From: an uncultured Bacilli bacterium
GTDB lineage: Bacteria > Bacillota_I > Bacilli_A > RF39 > UBA660
Reading direction: 5' to 3'
Assembly: GCA_934098745.1 (NCBI GenBank)
Contig: CAKOPG010000007.1
Coordinates: forward strand, 11,486 to 75,485
Length of the DNA stretch: 64,000 bases
The notes beneath the pieces were generated by a model, which made no database searches, was not told where the DNA came from, and worked only from the letters and a program-made list of their open reading frames with translations. Below, piece after piece: positions 43,205 to 51,800 of the stretch (positions within the stretch are counted from its first letter, which is position 1; each line of letters begins with the position of its first letter). A program made the translations under genes and the position numbers.

Positions 43205-45271
43205 TTATCTGCTCCTCTCCAATTTCATCGTTTCAAAACCTACTGATACTATTTTATCATCTTCCGAGTTAACTGATCCAGGAAAAACCATCCTTAAAAC
43301 CAGCGTTGAGTCCTTAATATATTCATGAGGAATATCTATTTTAATCTCTTTGCCAATGTCTCCCTCTGCACAAACCAAAGTCTTCAATTTATTTCCATTT
43401 GCATAGACTCTCACTTTCTGTTTGTCACCATATATTTTTCCACATATAAAAGAATATACCAAATCGCTCTCTTCATTTCCATTCCATTTAAAGCAAATAC
43501 TAAGTTCATTACTTGCAATTCCTACCCCATGATCCTTAATTATCCGATAGTTAATTTGCCTTCCATATTCATTTTTATCGTTGAAGCAAATAGTATCTCC
43601 TAGCGTATACTCAAAACTATTAATACTATACGGATCAAATATTTGATATTTCTCTTGGTCATTAACCTCTAGCGGTATTATGCACCTCGAATAATACCAT
43701 AGATCTTTCCATTTGGGGTCAATCGTTGTTCTGTTACGAACACTATCATTAATCGTATGTAACCGCTCAACATCACTATTTTGATTAATATCATATACTG
43801 ATGGACCGTATTCAGAGTTTTCATTTAAAGCCTCATTTGCAATTAATGATACTATATTTCTAAAATGGATTGGTCGTGAATCATACGAAAAACAGTGTTG
43901 TTCACCTCCTCTTTTTATTAATACCGCAGGATTAGTTTCATAATTCAAGCTCTCATGCCGTCCATGATCTCCCAAGATAATTATTGTACTATTATCATAC
44001 ACTCCTGCTTCTTTCATTTTTTGTATATATAATTTTATCTCGCGCATAACCCCGGCTATTTGTTCTTCTTCAGTAACCTCCTCATCCACATATTTCCCCT
44101 CCGAATTCATAGTATAAGGAGCATGTGCACCGTTAAAATGATATACCAAAAATGCCTTTTCTGCTGTTGTATTAAACTGTTTTATCTCACATAAATCTTC
44201 ATAAAACTTTACGTCATCTATCTTATAACAATTCACACCTTGTGAGATACAATTTGTAATATCTGCCGTTGATATCCAAAAATATTTTTTGAATAATTGT
44301 GGCATAATATAAAAATTTGTCAACTCATACAACTTTTCAACGAAAGTAGAATAATTGCTAATTTCATTCTTAATGTTAACCGTATAATTATCCGCTATCC
44401 CCTCCGGCATGCCCGGGACATTCGGTGCTTCCGTATAAAAACGAATACTATACCCACCTTCCCTCAAATCATTATACAAATCTGTTTCTTCCCAAATTTC
44501 ATGTGTATACGCATCCCATTCTTGCATAGGGTCGTATTCAATTCCAGTAAGCAACAGCGGAACTGCCAATGCTGTGGGGGCCCCCCCCGATACTGCATTG
44601 TCAAAAAAGGTAAAGTCTTCTAGCCATTTTTCGCTTTCAGCATATGTTGTTGAAGCAATATATTGTTTCATCGAATCTGCTTGCAAGGTATCTATAACCA
44701 TAACAACAATATTTTTATTCCGTGCCACATCGAATTCTTCATTATTTAAGAACCCGTAAGTAGTTGCCTTCTCGTCTGTTGAACCTGCAATGCATAAAAA
44801 TATTAATGAAATAATCTGAACCGCAGAGAAAAAATATGCAATACCGCGCATCATCTTTCCCGCTTTCTTACCATATTTTACACTTAGGAAAATGCACACT
44901 ATCAATATCAGAGCCCACACGCATGTACTCAGAACAGTCTCTTTTCTATATGTTGTCCAGTCTACAAGGGCTCCATCCATCTCCGGAAAATTTGGATTCA
45001 AAAAATTGCTCTGTATGTATATGCCCGCAGCAATTGTAAATATTATTATCGCATATCCTTTTAAAATTAAGCGTTTTCTTATTGCAAATAAAAGAATGTT
45101 TAATACTGCCAGTACAATTAAAGCTATTCCTATACATATCAAAAAAATATCGCTTGTTTTAAGACCAAATTCGCTTTTATTACTAAGGAACAGTGTTAAC
45201 GGAACATATAAGGCATAATTAATGGTAAACCATATTATAGCCGCTTCAAAATATTCTATTTTTTCCCGCAT
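43205..45271 (-). CDS. Sulfatase-superfamily membrane phosphotransferase (LTA-synthase/EptA-like)
   Basis: The 688-residue protein has five hydrophobic spans in the first 165 residues and an extracytoplasmic alkaline-phosphatase-superfamily domain: NIVVMVIDTLQADSMKQY with metal Asp D194, GGAPTALAVPLLLTG with the predicted nucleophile T233, and TIIILGDHGRHESLNYE with the D-H metal pair. A further 190-residue beta-rich domain ends the protein. Relatives move phosphoethanolamine or phosphoglycerol from lipids to glycans, or hydrolyse them. Context with choline genes hints at a phospho-alcohol. A G8 tract lies in the codons just before T233. Confidence 0.8.
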   Translation of the reverse strand: MREKIEYFEAAIIWFTINYALYVPLTLFLSNKSEFGLKTSDIFLICIGIALIVLAVLNILLFAIRKRLILKGYAIIIFTIAAGIYIQSNFLNPNFPEMDGALVDWTTYRKETVLSTCVWALILIVCIFLSVKYGKKAGKMMRGIAYFFSAVQIISLIFLCIAGSTDEKATTYGFLNNEEFDVARNKNIVVMVIDTLQADSMKQYIASTTYAESEKWLEDFTFFDNAVSGGAPTALAVPLLLTGIEYDPMQEWDAYTHEIWEETDLYNDLREGGYSIRFYTEAPNVPGMPEGIADNYTVNIKNEISNYSTFVEKLYELTNFYIMPQLFKKYFWISTADITNCISQGVNCYKIDDVKFYEDLCEIKQFNTTAEKAFLVYHFNGAHAPYTMNSEGKYVDEEVTEEEQIAGVMREIKLYIQKMKEAGVYDNSTIIILGDHGRHESLNYETNPAVLIKRGGEQHCFSYDSRPIHFRNIVSLIANEALNENSEYGPSVYDINQNSDVERLHTINDSVRNRTTIDPKWKDLWYYSRCIIPLEVNDQEKYQIFDPYSINSFEYTLGDTICFNDKNEYGRQINYRIIKDHGVGIASNELSICFKWNGNEESDLVYSFICGKIYGDKQKVRVYANGNKLKTLVCAEGDIGKEIKIDIPHEYIKDSTLVLRMVFPGSVNSEDDKIVSVGFETMKLERSR
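44576..44588 (-). repeat. G8C5 homopolymer pair at the active-site codons of the phosphotransferase
   Basis: On the coding strand eight G and then five C form TCG-GGG-GGG-GCC-CCC-ACA, encoding S-G-G-A-P-T228-233. It is the longest G or C run in the window and stands in sequence of about one third GC. Slippage of one base would truncate the enzyme at its active site; the frame is intact (on) in this copy. The G5C5 core can also pair with itself, which could promote slippage. Confidence 0.65.
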
Positions 45272-45302
45272 AAAATTTCTCCCATCAAATACCTTTTAAT
45301 TT

Positions 45303-47018
45303 TTATTTTCTATTTCTACTCTCCGTTTCAATGACTGTAATTCGTTTAGTTTTCAATTTTTCCTCCTCCAAATCCATCTCCTCCAGAGAAGACTTAGGAA
45401 CTAAAAAAGCTGTTTTATCTGAACAATCCTTCATTTTATTCAGCATATCGTCCTTATCAATCACTTCATATTGCTGCTTCAAATATCCATATACATTTTT
45501 CAAATAGTGGTTATCCGGATCACCATCATCCACATAATAAATATAGTTACACCCTTCCTGATTTAAAAATTCAGCAATCTTGATCCCGTCATCCTGTATC
45601 TGACGTCCTTCTGCTATTTTGTTCGTATATAGCGGCAGCTGAATAAAATTTATCAAGCCCATCATTATAACGACGGTACAAACAGCATTCTTGCAAACTT
45701 TGTTTCCATCTAATTTTCCTTTCGCAGTTGCTATTGCTACTACTGTTATAAAAAGTCCTATCAATATAAGGATAACTATATCTGCATAAGGACAAATATA
45801 TTTTGTGATGTTTTCAATAATAAGGAAAAAATGTCCATCCATAATTGCCTGATGCGTGTTTCCATTCATCACAGAAAAATAAATTGTACAAACCAAGATA
45901 CTTCCCCAAGTAATACCCAAAACCGCTTTTTCTTTGAAATAAGTATACTCCTCATAAAACTTAAAATAAATAAGAAAGTATATGGGGAGAAAAATCTGAA
46001 AATATCGGAACAGAAACTTATGCGGAAGACTTTGTAATCCCTCCTCTGTCAAAACAATTAAAAAAACTGTCTCCAGAATCATAAAAGCACTTGATAAGCC
46101 AACAAAAGAAAAGCTATATTTTGTAGCCTTATCCATTTTTCTTTTATTATGACAGCATACATAAATTGGAATTATTCCCATATTGACCAGAAACAGCGAT
46201 GCATATAATATACATTCTATTATCCCTAATCCCAGCGTTTTCCATTCAACCGGGAAAAGCCAGGACAATTGTCTCTCATAATGGTTAACACCTCTCTCAA
46301 ACCCATTTATCATCTGTAATGCAAGGTAAAACACCCCACTAAGTGCCACATAGCTTCCATCAAAGAATAGAATATTTCTAATTTCTCTTTTCCAATTTTC
46401 TTTGACATCTTTTTGTAAAATCAATTTCAAAAGCACATATACATTTACAATGATAGGAATAAAAAACATGTTTGTCTTTGTATATAGGCATAGCACTGAA
46501 AACACGGCTGCAATAACATATCGCAATATACTCTGCATCTTTTTTGCACTATATAAAAAATATACTGTCCACATAAACAGGGGATAGCATAATACCTCCT
46601 GCATAAAATATGCACAGTCAAACATATAGGGGAAAAACATTAAAAAAGCGGTTACTCGTAAGGCTGATTTTCTCGTTTCCAAGATATTAACCGCCAAAAG
46701 ACCTATCGGAAAAGCAGCAGAGCACAGTGTAAACACATTTATCATCCGCATCAGCAATAGAATTTTCTCAGGAGTGTACCAAAAATATGCAATGGAAATA
46801 AGCATGGAATAAAGGACACAGCTATAACTATATGTCTGTTTTCCCATTCCAAAAAAACCTTGATAATGAAACGTTCTGGCTAATCCTAAATACAGTTCTT
46901 CATCCACCTTTACATGCACAGGAGCCGTAAAGCATGTAACCCATGTACCGTATATACACATAGAGCATAAAAAAATCAGTCCGATACCGATGTGGAATTT
47001 CTTACTTTCTTCCTTCAT
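45303..47018 (-). CDS. GT-C fold membrane glycosyltransferase
   Basis: This is a membrane protein of 571 residues with about twelve hydrophobic spans. The first outer loop carries VHVKVDEELYLGLARTFHY near residues 34-52, with the acidic D-E pair typical of polyprenyl-phosphate-sugar transferases of the PMT_2/GT39 class. A soluble tail of about 90 residues follows the last span (KMKDCSDKTAFLVPKSSLEE). It would glycosylate a glycan or protein outside the cell. It differs in sequence from the paired GT-C proteins at 415 and 57945. Substrates unknown. Confidence 0.72.
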   Translation of the reverse strand: MKEESKKFHIGIGLIFLCSMCIYGTWVTCFTAPVHVKVDEELYLGLARTFHYQGFFGMGKQTYSYSCVLYSMLISIAYFWYTPEKILLLMRMINVFTLCSAAFPIGLLAVNILETRKSALRVTAFLMFFPYMFDCAYFMQEVLCYPLFMWTVYFLYSAKKMQSILRYVIAAVFSVLCLYTKTNMFFIPIIVNVYVLLKLILQKDVKENWKREIRNILFFDGSYVALSGVFYLALQMINGFERGVNHYERQLSWLFPVEWKTLGLGIIECILYASLFLVNMGIIPIYVCCHNKRKMDKATKYSFSFVGLSSAFMILETVFLIVLTEEGLQSLPHKFLFRYFQIFLPIYFLIYFKFYEEYTYFKEKAVLGITWGSILVCTIYFSVMNGNTHQAIMDGHFFLIIENITKYICPYADIVILILIGLFITVVAIATAKGKLDGNKVCKNAVCTVVIMMGLINFIQLPLYTNKIAEGRQIQDDGIKIAEFLNQEGCNYIYYVDDGDPDNHYLKNVYGYLKQQYEVIDKDDMLNKMKDCSDKTAFLVPKSSLEEMDLEEEKLKTKRITVIETESRNRK

Positions 47019-47113
47019 ATCTTCCTTCTACTCTTGTATTATAGTATTTTCTTACTCCTTGATATTGTATCTCAGGCATATCTAAAAAGCAATTTTTGTA
47101 AACCATTTCGTAA
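47019..47113 (-). promoter_or_regulatory. Intergenic gap with a possible weak promoter
   Basis: These 95 bases separate the MBOAT gene from the AT-rich module that begins with the GT-C gene. On the minus strand TTGCTT (47087-47092) and TACAAT (47064-47069) are 17 bases apart; the -10 is good (5 of 6), the -35 poor (3 of 6). GTAGAAGGAAG before the ATG at 47018 is the ribosome site of the next gene. No terminator hairpin is evident. If real, this would give the choline module its own promoter. Confidence 0.35.
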
Positions 47114-48649
47114 TCAGAAGCCCTCATATATAAACGCTGTTGCATTATATCCCGGTCCGTAAATTCCAAAAACCAAAAGAACCATAATAAAAAGCACGGT
47201 TGCAATCACTTGAAAACAGCTGTTTTGTTGATCCAGTGCTTCTCTGATTATGACACACTTTTCCTGTTTCATACTAATGCAAATCAAAAAAGCAATTGCA
47301 ACAATCAATACACCTATTTCCTTATCTACCAAACCATAAGTATTCAGCATCGTCAAGTCAGCTAAATGATTATGTAATATCATCCTTGCTGCCATTGATT
47401 TCAGCATTTGCCAACTTGTCGCAAGCGAAAAACATTCTCCTATTGTAATAAGTAAAAATGTCCTGCTTCTTTGAAACCACCTGAAACTCATGCACTTTGT
47501 TCTTATATTCAATTTTTCACTTATATTATTCAAAAACGAAGTACAAATATTGGATAATCCCAAAATTACTCCATGCCATATCCCATACAAAACATAAAAC
47601 CAAGATACGTTATGCCAAAGCCCCACCATGACAAATGTAATAACAAATACAATACTTGCTGGCAGAGTTTTTCCCATATGAATCCCTATTCTTTTCTTAA
47701 CCGCTTTTCCCATATTCGTAAAGGGTTTTGACATTGCAAGAGGATAAAAAACATAATCTTTAATCCAGGTTCCTAATGTAATATGCCATCTTCTCCAATA
47801 TTCTCCGAGTGTTTTTGAAAAGAAAGGTCTTTTAAAGTTGTCCGCAAGTTCAATCCCAAGCATCGTAGAAACACCATTTACCATATCTATTCCACCGGAA
47901 AAATCACCATATAGCTCCAAATTAAACAAAAACATAGCGATCCAGATGGATGTTCCAGGAGTTGTTGAAAGCTCTCCACCTAAAACTGTATTTACAAAGA
48001 TCGCCGCTCTGTTTGAAATAACTATTTTTTTAAATAGTCCCCATAAAAATAACCAAATACCATATTTTATATTATGCCATTTTATACTATGTGCAGAGAA
48101 CAACTTGGGTACAAATTCATCATATCTCTGAATCGGTCCCTGTATGATTTGTGGAAAATACGATACAAAAAGTGCATACTTGAAAAAATTCTTCTCCGGT
48201 TCATATTTTTCCCTGTATACATCAATTATATATCCGGTTGTTTGAAATGTATAAAAAGATATTCCTAGCGGAAAAATAAGTGAAACAGGCATAAAGTAAA
48301 CCGAAGTCTTAAAAAAGAACAGAATTCCAAAATTAATAATAAGTGTTAACGCTACTATTCTTTTTTTTCGAGCACCCTGTCTGGCCTTATAATGCTTTTT
48401 CTCTTCTCGGCTTTCTATTTGTTTAGCTTTTTCTCTACATTCTATATTTATCCTGTGTATATATTTCGCTGCCGCAAAGGTTGTAAGTGTTGTAAAAAGC
48501 ATAAGAAAAACATACGTCCAATGCCCCATCAGATAGAACAAATAACTTCCTAGCAGCAAAACACTCCACCTATATCTTTTGGGAAACAAATAATAAATGA
48601 CAAACAGCACAGTAAAAAAAATTATAAATTTAAATGATAGAATATCCAC
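47114..48649 (-). CDS. MBOAT family O-acyltransferase (AlgI/DltB/PatA-like)
   Basis: The enzyme carries acyl groups across the membrane for addition to an exported glycan. The 511-residue protein opens SFKFIIFFTVLFVIYYLFPK, has FPQIIQGPIQRYDEFVPKL near 165-183, RPFFSKTLGEYWRRWHITLG near 274-293 and GLWHNVSWFYVLYGIWHGV at 343-361 with the conserved histidine of MBOAT proteins near H359. At least ten spans. The SGNH protein encoded by the preceding gene is the usual partner that completes the transfer outside. Acetylation is the most likely modification; D-alanylation would need dlt genes, which are absent. Confidence 0.9.
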   Translation of the reverse strand: MDILSFKFIIFFTVLFVIYYLFPKRYRWSVLLLGSYLFYLMGHWTYVFLMLFTTLTTFAAAKYIHRINIECREKAKQIESREEKKHYKARQGARKKRIVALTLIINFGILFFFKTSVYFMPVSLIFPLGISFYTFQTTGYIIDVYREKYEPEKNFFKYALFVSYFPQIIQGPIQRYDEFVPKLFSAHSIKWHNIKYGIWLFLWGLFKKIVISNRAAIFVNTVLGGELSTTPGTSIWIAMFLFNLELYGDFSGGIDMVNGVSTMLGIELADNFKRPFFSKTLGEYWRRWHITLGTWIKDYVFYPLAMSKPFTNMGKAVKKRIGIHMGKTLPASIVFVITFVMVGLWHNVSWFYVLYGIWHGVILGLSNICTSFLNNISEKLNIRTKCMSFRWFQRSRTFLLITIGECFSLATSWQMLKSMAARMILHNHLADLTMLNTYGLVDKEIGVLIVAIAFLICISMKQEKCVIIREALDQQNSCFQVIATVLFIMVLLVFGIYGPGYNATAFIYEGF

Positions 48650-48665
48650 GCTTTCCCCTTTCCTG

Positions 48666-49679
48666 CTACTGTTCGATATTTTTTTGCCATAAATTATTTT
48701 CCTGCAAGCGCATATCTGAAAGATTATAATGATCCCATAGATATTGGCCCATATAATCTGCCACCTTAATCGCTCCGCTTTCGGCTAAATGATGCGTATC
48801 CGAATAATCCAACATAATATCTAAACCTACCGCTTCCATTTCCGGGTATAGGTTTACATAGACTGCATCATGTTCGTCTGCATAATTTTGAACCGCATCA
48901 AAAAAATGATATTCCCCCTGTGCTGGAATTGTAAAAAAGACAATAGAAACATTCTTTGCCTTACACATTTCACAGATCTCATCCAATATTTGTTTAGATT
49001 CATCAGACAATTCCCACTGCTCGAACTGAGTATAATCTCCAATATTGGGCACCTCATCTCCAGAAGGCATTTTCTCATATCCCATAGTTGAAAGGCTTTT
49101 TTGCTTATTTAATTCCAACGTTTTCTCATAGTTTATACTGGAATACTCTATTTGCTTCCAATTCTCATGAAATGTTATCAGTGGAAAACGGTAGGTTAAC
49201 ATACGCTCTTTATTATTTCCAAAGCATTGATCAAGATATTTCTGTTTATACTCCGAATCAGGGATCTCTCTTGTATAGTAGATCTCCCCATTCATATCAG
49301 CATCCTGAAATACAGCCCCTACAGCATCAGTTTCTATTAAAATCACCTTTGGTGTCTGTGTCCTTAATGCATCATATATAAATAAAGCAGTGGTATTAAT
49401 ATTTTGCCAGTTTAGCCCATAGTTATATGCCCCAATGCCATACTTTTGATACATTTCCATGACATTTACACCCTTCCACGCACAAGAAGAGCCAAATACC
49501 ATAACTTCAACTGATTCCTCTGGCAGCTCATGAAAGGCTCTGATTGTCCCCCTTGCACTATCTGTACTTAAAGGGCGAACGATCTCTCCCATCCAAATGA
49601 TTCCGCTTGTTGTCAGCAAAATTGTGCTGACAATACCTAGAAAAATATTTATCCAACTATTTCTTTTCATTGGGTTCAT
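48666..49679 (-). CDS. Membrane-anchored SGNH-like acyltransferase partner of the MBOAT protein
   Basis: In 337 residues there is one N-terminal membrane span (NIFLGIVSTILLTTSGIIWM, 11-30) and an outer domain with MVFGSSCAWKGVNVMEMY near 60-77, where S64/S65 would be the SGNH nucleophile, and MLDYSDTHHLAESGA near 289-303 with the D-x-x-H catalytic pair. This is the fold of AlgJ/AlgX, PatB and DltD-type enzymes, which take the acyl group from an MBOAT protein and pass it to the glycan. It is separated from the MBOAT gene by 16 bases. Which hydroxyl is modified is unknown. Confidence 0.85.
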   Translation of the reverse strand: MNPMKRNSWINIFLGIVSTILLTTSGIIWMGEIVRPLSTDSARGTIRAFHELPEESVEVMVFGSSCAWKGVNVMEMYQKYGIGAYNYGLNWQNINTTALFIYDALRTQTPKVILIETDAVGAVFQDADMNGEIYYTREIPDSEYKQKYLDQCFGNNKERMLTYRFPLITFHENWKQIEYSSINYEKTLELNKQKSLSTMGYEKMPSGDEVPNIGDYTQFEQWELSDESKQILDEICEMCKAKNVSIVFFTIPAQGEYHFFDAVQNYADEHDAVYVNLYPEMEAVGLDIMLDYSDTHHLAESGAIKVADYMGQYLWDHYNLSDMRLQENNLWQKNIEQ

Positions 49680-50895
49680 CCCCTATATATTTCTCATAAA
49701 GCCCTACAACCATCTCTGCACTTTTATTATGATCATATTTCTTTGCACAGTTTGAAACCTGCTCTTTGCTTAACTGCCTTCTTTCAAGCTCATAAATTGC
49801 TTTCATATAATTTTGCGTGCTGTTCTCTTCTAACACAATTCCGTTATCCGGGCAAACAAGTTCTCCCACTGCACTGGTATTTAACACAATTACAGGCGTT
49901 CCACAGGCAAAGGCTTCCACTGTCACAAGTGAAAATGACTCTTCCCTTGACGGATTAATGAAAACAGATGCATACGAATAGAGTGCCGCCAATTCTTCAG
50001 GATTACTTGTTTTTTCAATTCCCATTACATTATCCGGCAGTTTTCTTATCTGTGCCCTTGTCAGCCCTACTAAAACAATACTGTATTCCTGTGGCAGCTC
50101 TTTTGCAAGATCCAAAAAATCCTTTAACCCTTTTCTCGCATCCCACACATTCGCTACCCCAAGGAGAATCTTTTTCCCTGCTGGCATATGATACTTTTTA
50201 ATTACTTCCTCCGCTTTTGTATCATGAAACAAGGCCAGATCAATGCCATTGGGAACCAACATTACTTTATATTCCTTAAAAAAGGATTCCTCTACCTGCT
50301 TCTGCATCCATACTGAGGGTACAATCACAGTTATCTTTTTATTTTTCAAAAAAAGCGCTTTCTTTTTTTTATAATTACTTCTTGATGCATCCACCAGCAG
50401 ACTTATTGGATATTGCTTTTTGTTCGGGCAGGAAAAACACTCTCTCTTCCATTTTTCACACTGTGCCATTGTAAAGTAGGCACAGTGACCCGTAAATGGC
50501 CAGCAGTCATGAAATGTCCAAAACAATTCTCCCTCGAATTCCGAATTAAGATATTGAAAGAGCAGCGGAAGATTCAGGTAATAGCCATGCAGATTATGAA
50601 GATGTATCACATCCGGTTTCTCTTTCCGCAGTTCCCATATAAGCTTCTTAGTCACAAAATAGGATCCGTATCCCTGAAGATCAAAAAGAGTTGTTAACCC
50701 GACATGCACCCAAAACGATACCAGATTACCAATCTTTTTGCATGGAAGATCTGTAAAAGGAGCTCTTCTTCCCACATAGGACATTGTATCATACCCCTGC
50801 TTAATGGCTTCTCTTTGAATGTCTCCCATGATCCTTCCTGTGCTGGTATTGCAAACAGTATTAATTTGAACAAGCTTTTTCTTCCCCTGCTTCAT
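49657..50895 (-). CDS. Glycosyltransferase family 4 (WcaC-like)
   Basis: The protein has 412 residues if started at the ATG at 50895 just after the upstream stop, with GGAAAG as ribosome site. The sequence VIHLHNLHGYYLNLPLLFQY and WTFHDCWPFTGHCAYFTMAQ with the Cys-containing loop CFSCPNKKQYP are typical of the GT4 branch that includes WcaC; ILLGVANVWDARKGLKDFL, FINPSREESFSLVTVEAFAC follow with the E-x7-E motif. Its end overlaps the SGNH gene start by 23 bases. Donor unknown, often galactose or fucose-type in this branch. Confidence 0.87.
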   Translation of the reverse strand: MKQGKKKLVQINTVCNTSTGRIMGDIQREAIKQGYDTMSYVGRRAPFTDLPCKKIGNLVSFWVHVGLTTLFDLQGYGSYFVTKKLIWELRKEKPDVIHLHNLHGYYLNLPLLFQYLNSEFEGELFWTFHDCWPFTGHCAYFTMAQCEKWKRECFSCPNKKQYPISLLVDASRSNYKKKKALFLKNKKITVIVPSVWMQKQVEESFFKEYKVMLVPNGIDLALFHDTKAEEVIKKYHMPAGKKILLGVANVWDARKGLKDFLDLAKELPQEYSIVLVGLTRAQIRKLPDNVMGIEKTSNPEELAALYSYASVFINPSREESFSLVTVEAFACGTPVIVLNTSAVGELVCPDNGIVLEENSTQNYMKAIYELERRQLSKEQVSNCAKKYDHNKSAEMVVGLYEKYIGDEPNEKK

Positions 50896-50897
50896 CC

Positions 50898-51800
50898 TCA
50901 ATACTTTCCATTCTTCCCGTGCCTGTAGTCTTTGATCCCCTGCAATACAGCTCCTGCCATTCTGGTCTTTCCCTGCAGCAGCCAGATAATCACCCATGCA
51001 CATCGATTAAGTGCATAATAGGCAAGAAACAGTCCATATTTCCTGCCTAAGTACTTATGGTTGCACATCAGCCAGTTTCTGCTGATATAATAAGCATTGG
51101 CAGGACTGGCATTTCCCATAGTGGAACCGTTTACCTTATGGTATACCATAGCTTCATGACAGTAACAAATTTTTATTCCTGCCTTTGCAGCACGCATGCT
51201 ATATTCCGTATCCTCATAATACAAAAAGAAGTCTTCGTCCAGCAATCCAATCCTTTGAATGATTCCATCCGTTAAAAGCAGACAACAGCCATTAGCAAAA
51301 TCACAATCCCTATCCTGGTCATATTGACCGGCATCTTTTTGATTGCATCCACATTGCACCGCTTTCCTGATTACAGGTGTCAATTTCCCGCCGGCACACC
51401 ATATGATGTCCCTTTGATCAGCGTATAAGATCTTGGGCACCACAATACTATCTGTTTTTTTCTGTAAGGAAAGCATATGGGAAATGGCATAGGGAGCAAT
51501 CTCCGTATCATTATTCAACAACAGGAAAAAGCGAAATCCTTTTTCTCTGGCCCATTTAATCCCTTCGTTATTACCTCTGGCAAAGCCATAATTATCTTCA
51601 AGGGCAATCAGTTGAACCCTCTCATCATTTTCAAAGCGAACCTGTAATTCCTGTAAAGAGCCATCTGAAGATGCATTATCCACAACAACTACCTGGAGCT
51701 TCGCAATTCCCTTACTGGAAAGAATAGACTGAATGCACTTTTCGTTATAGACTCTTCCATTATAGTTAACCAAAATAACCGCAACAGCATCTTCACACAT
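50898..51800 (-). CDS. Glycosyltransferase family 2 (rhamnosyltransferase-like)
   Basis: This GT-A protein has 300 residues: AVILVNYNGRVYNEKCIQSI, VVVDNASSDGSLQELQ, FFLLLNNDTEIAPYAISHML with N-N-D metal motif near residue 92-98, and FFLYYEDTEYSMRAAKAGI with the catalytic E-D. This set is typical of WbbL-type rhamnosyltransferases. The ATG at 51800 overlaps the flippase stop by eight bases; GAGAGAAG lies upstream. A hydrophobic C-terminal patch (YGLFLAYYALNRCAWVIIWL) may attach it to the membrane. Confidence 0.87.
   Translation of the reverse strand: MCEDAVAVILVNYNGRVYNEKCIQSILSSKGIAKLQVVVVDNASSDGSLQELQVRFENDERVQLIALEDNYGFARGNNEGIKWAREKGFRFFLLLNNDTEIAPYAISHMLSLQKKTDSIVVPKILYADQRDIIWCAGGKLTPVIRKAVQCGCNQKDAGQYDQDRDCDFANGCCLLLTDGIIQRIGLLDEDFFLYYEDTEYSMRAAKAGIKICYCHEAMVYHKVNGSTMGNASPANAYYISRNWLMCNHKYLGRKYGLFLAYYALNRCAWVIIWLLQGKTRMAGAVLQGIKDYRHGKNGKY

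Noticed and set aside
44576..44588. G5C8 run read as part of a terminator hairpin
   Set aside because: It lies inside an intact gene, has no loop and no T run after it; slippage or chance is a better explanation.
47002..47205. A 67-codon minus-strand frame between the MBOAT and GT-C genes
   Set aside because: It mostly overlaps the end of the well supported MBOAT gene in another frame and has no ribosome site or family resemblance.
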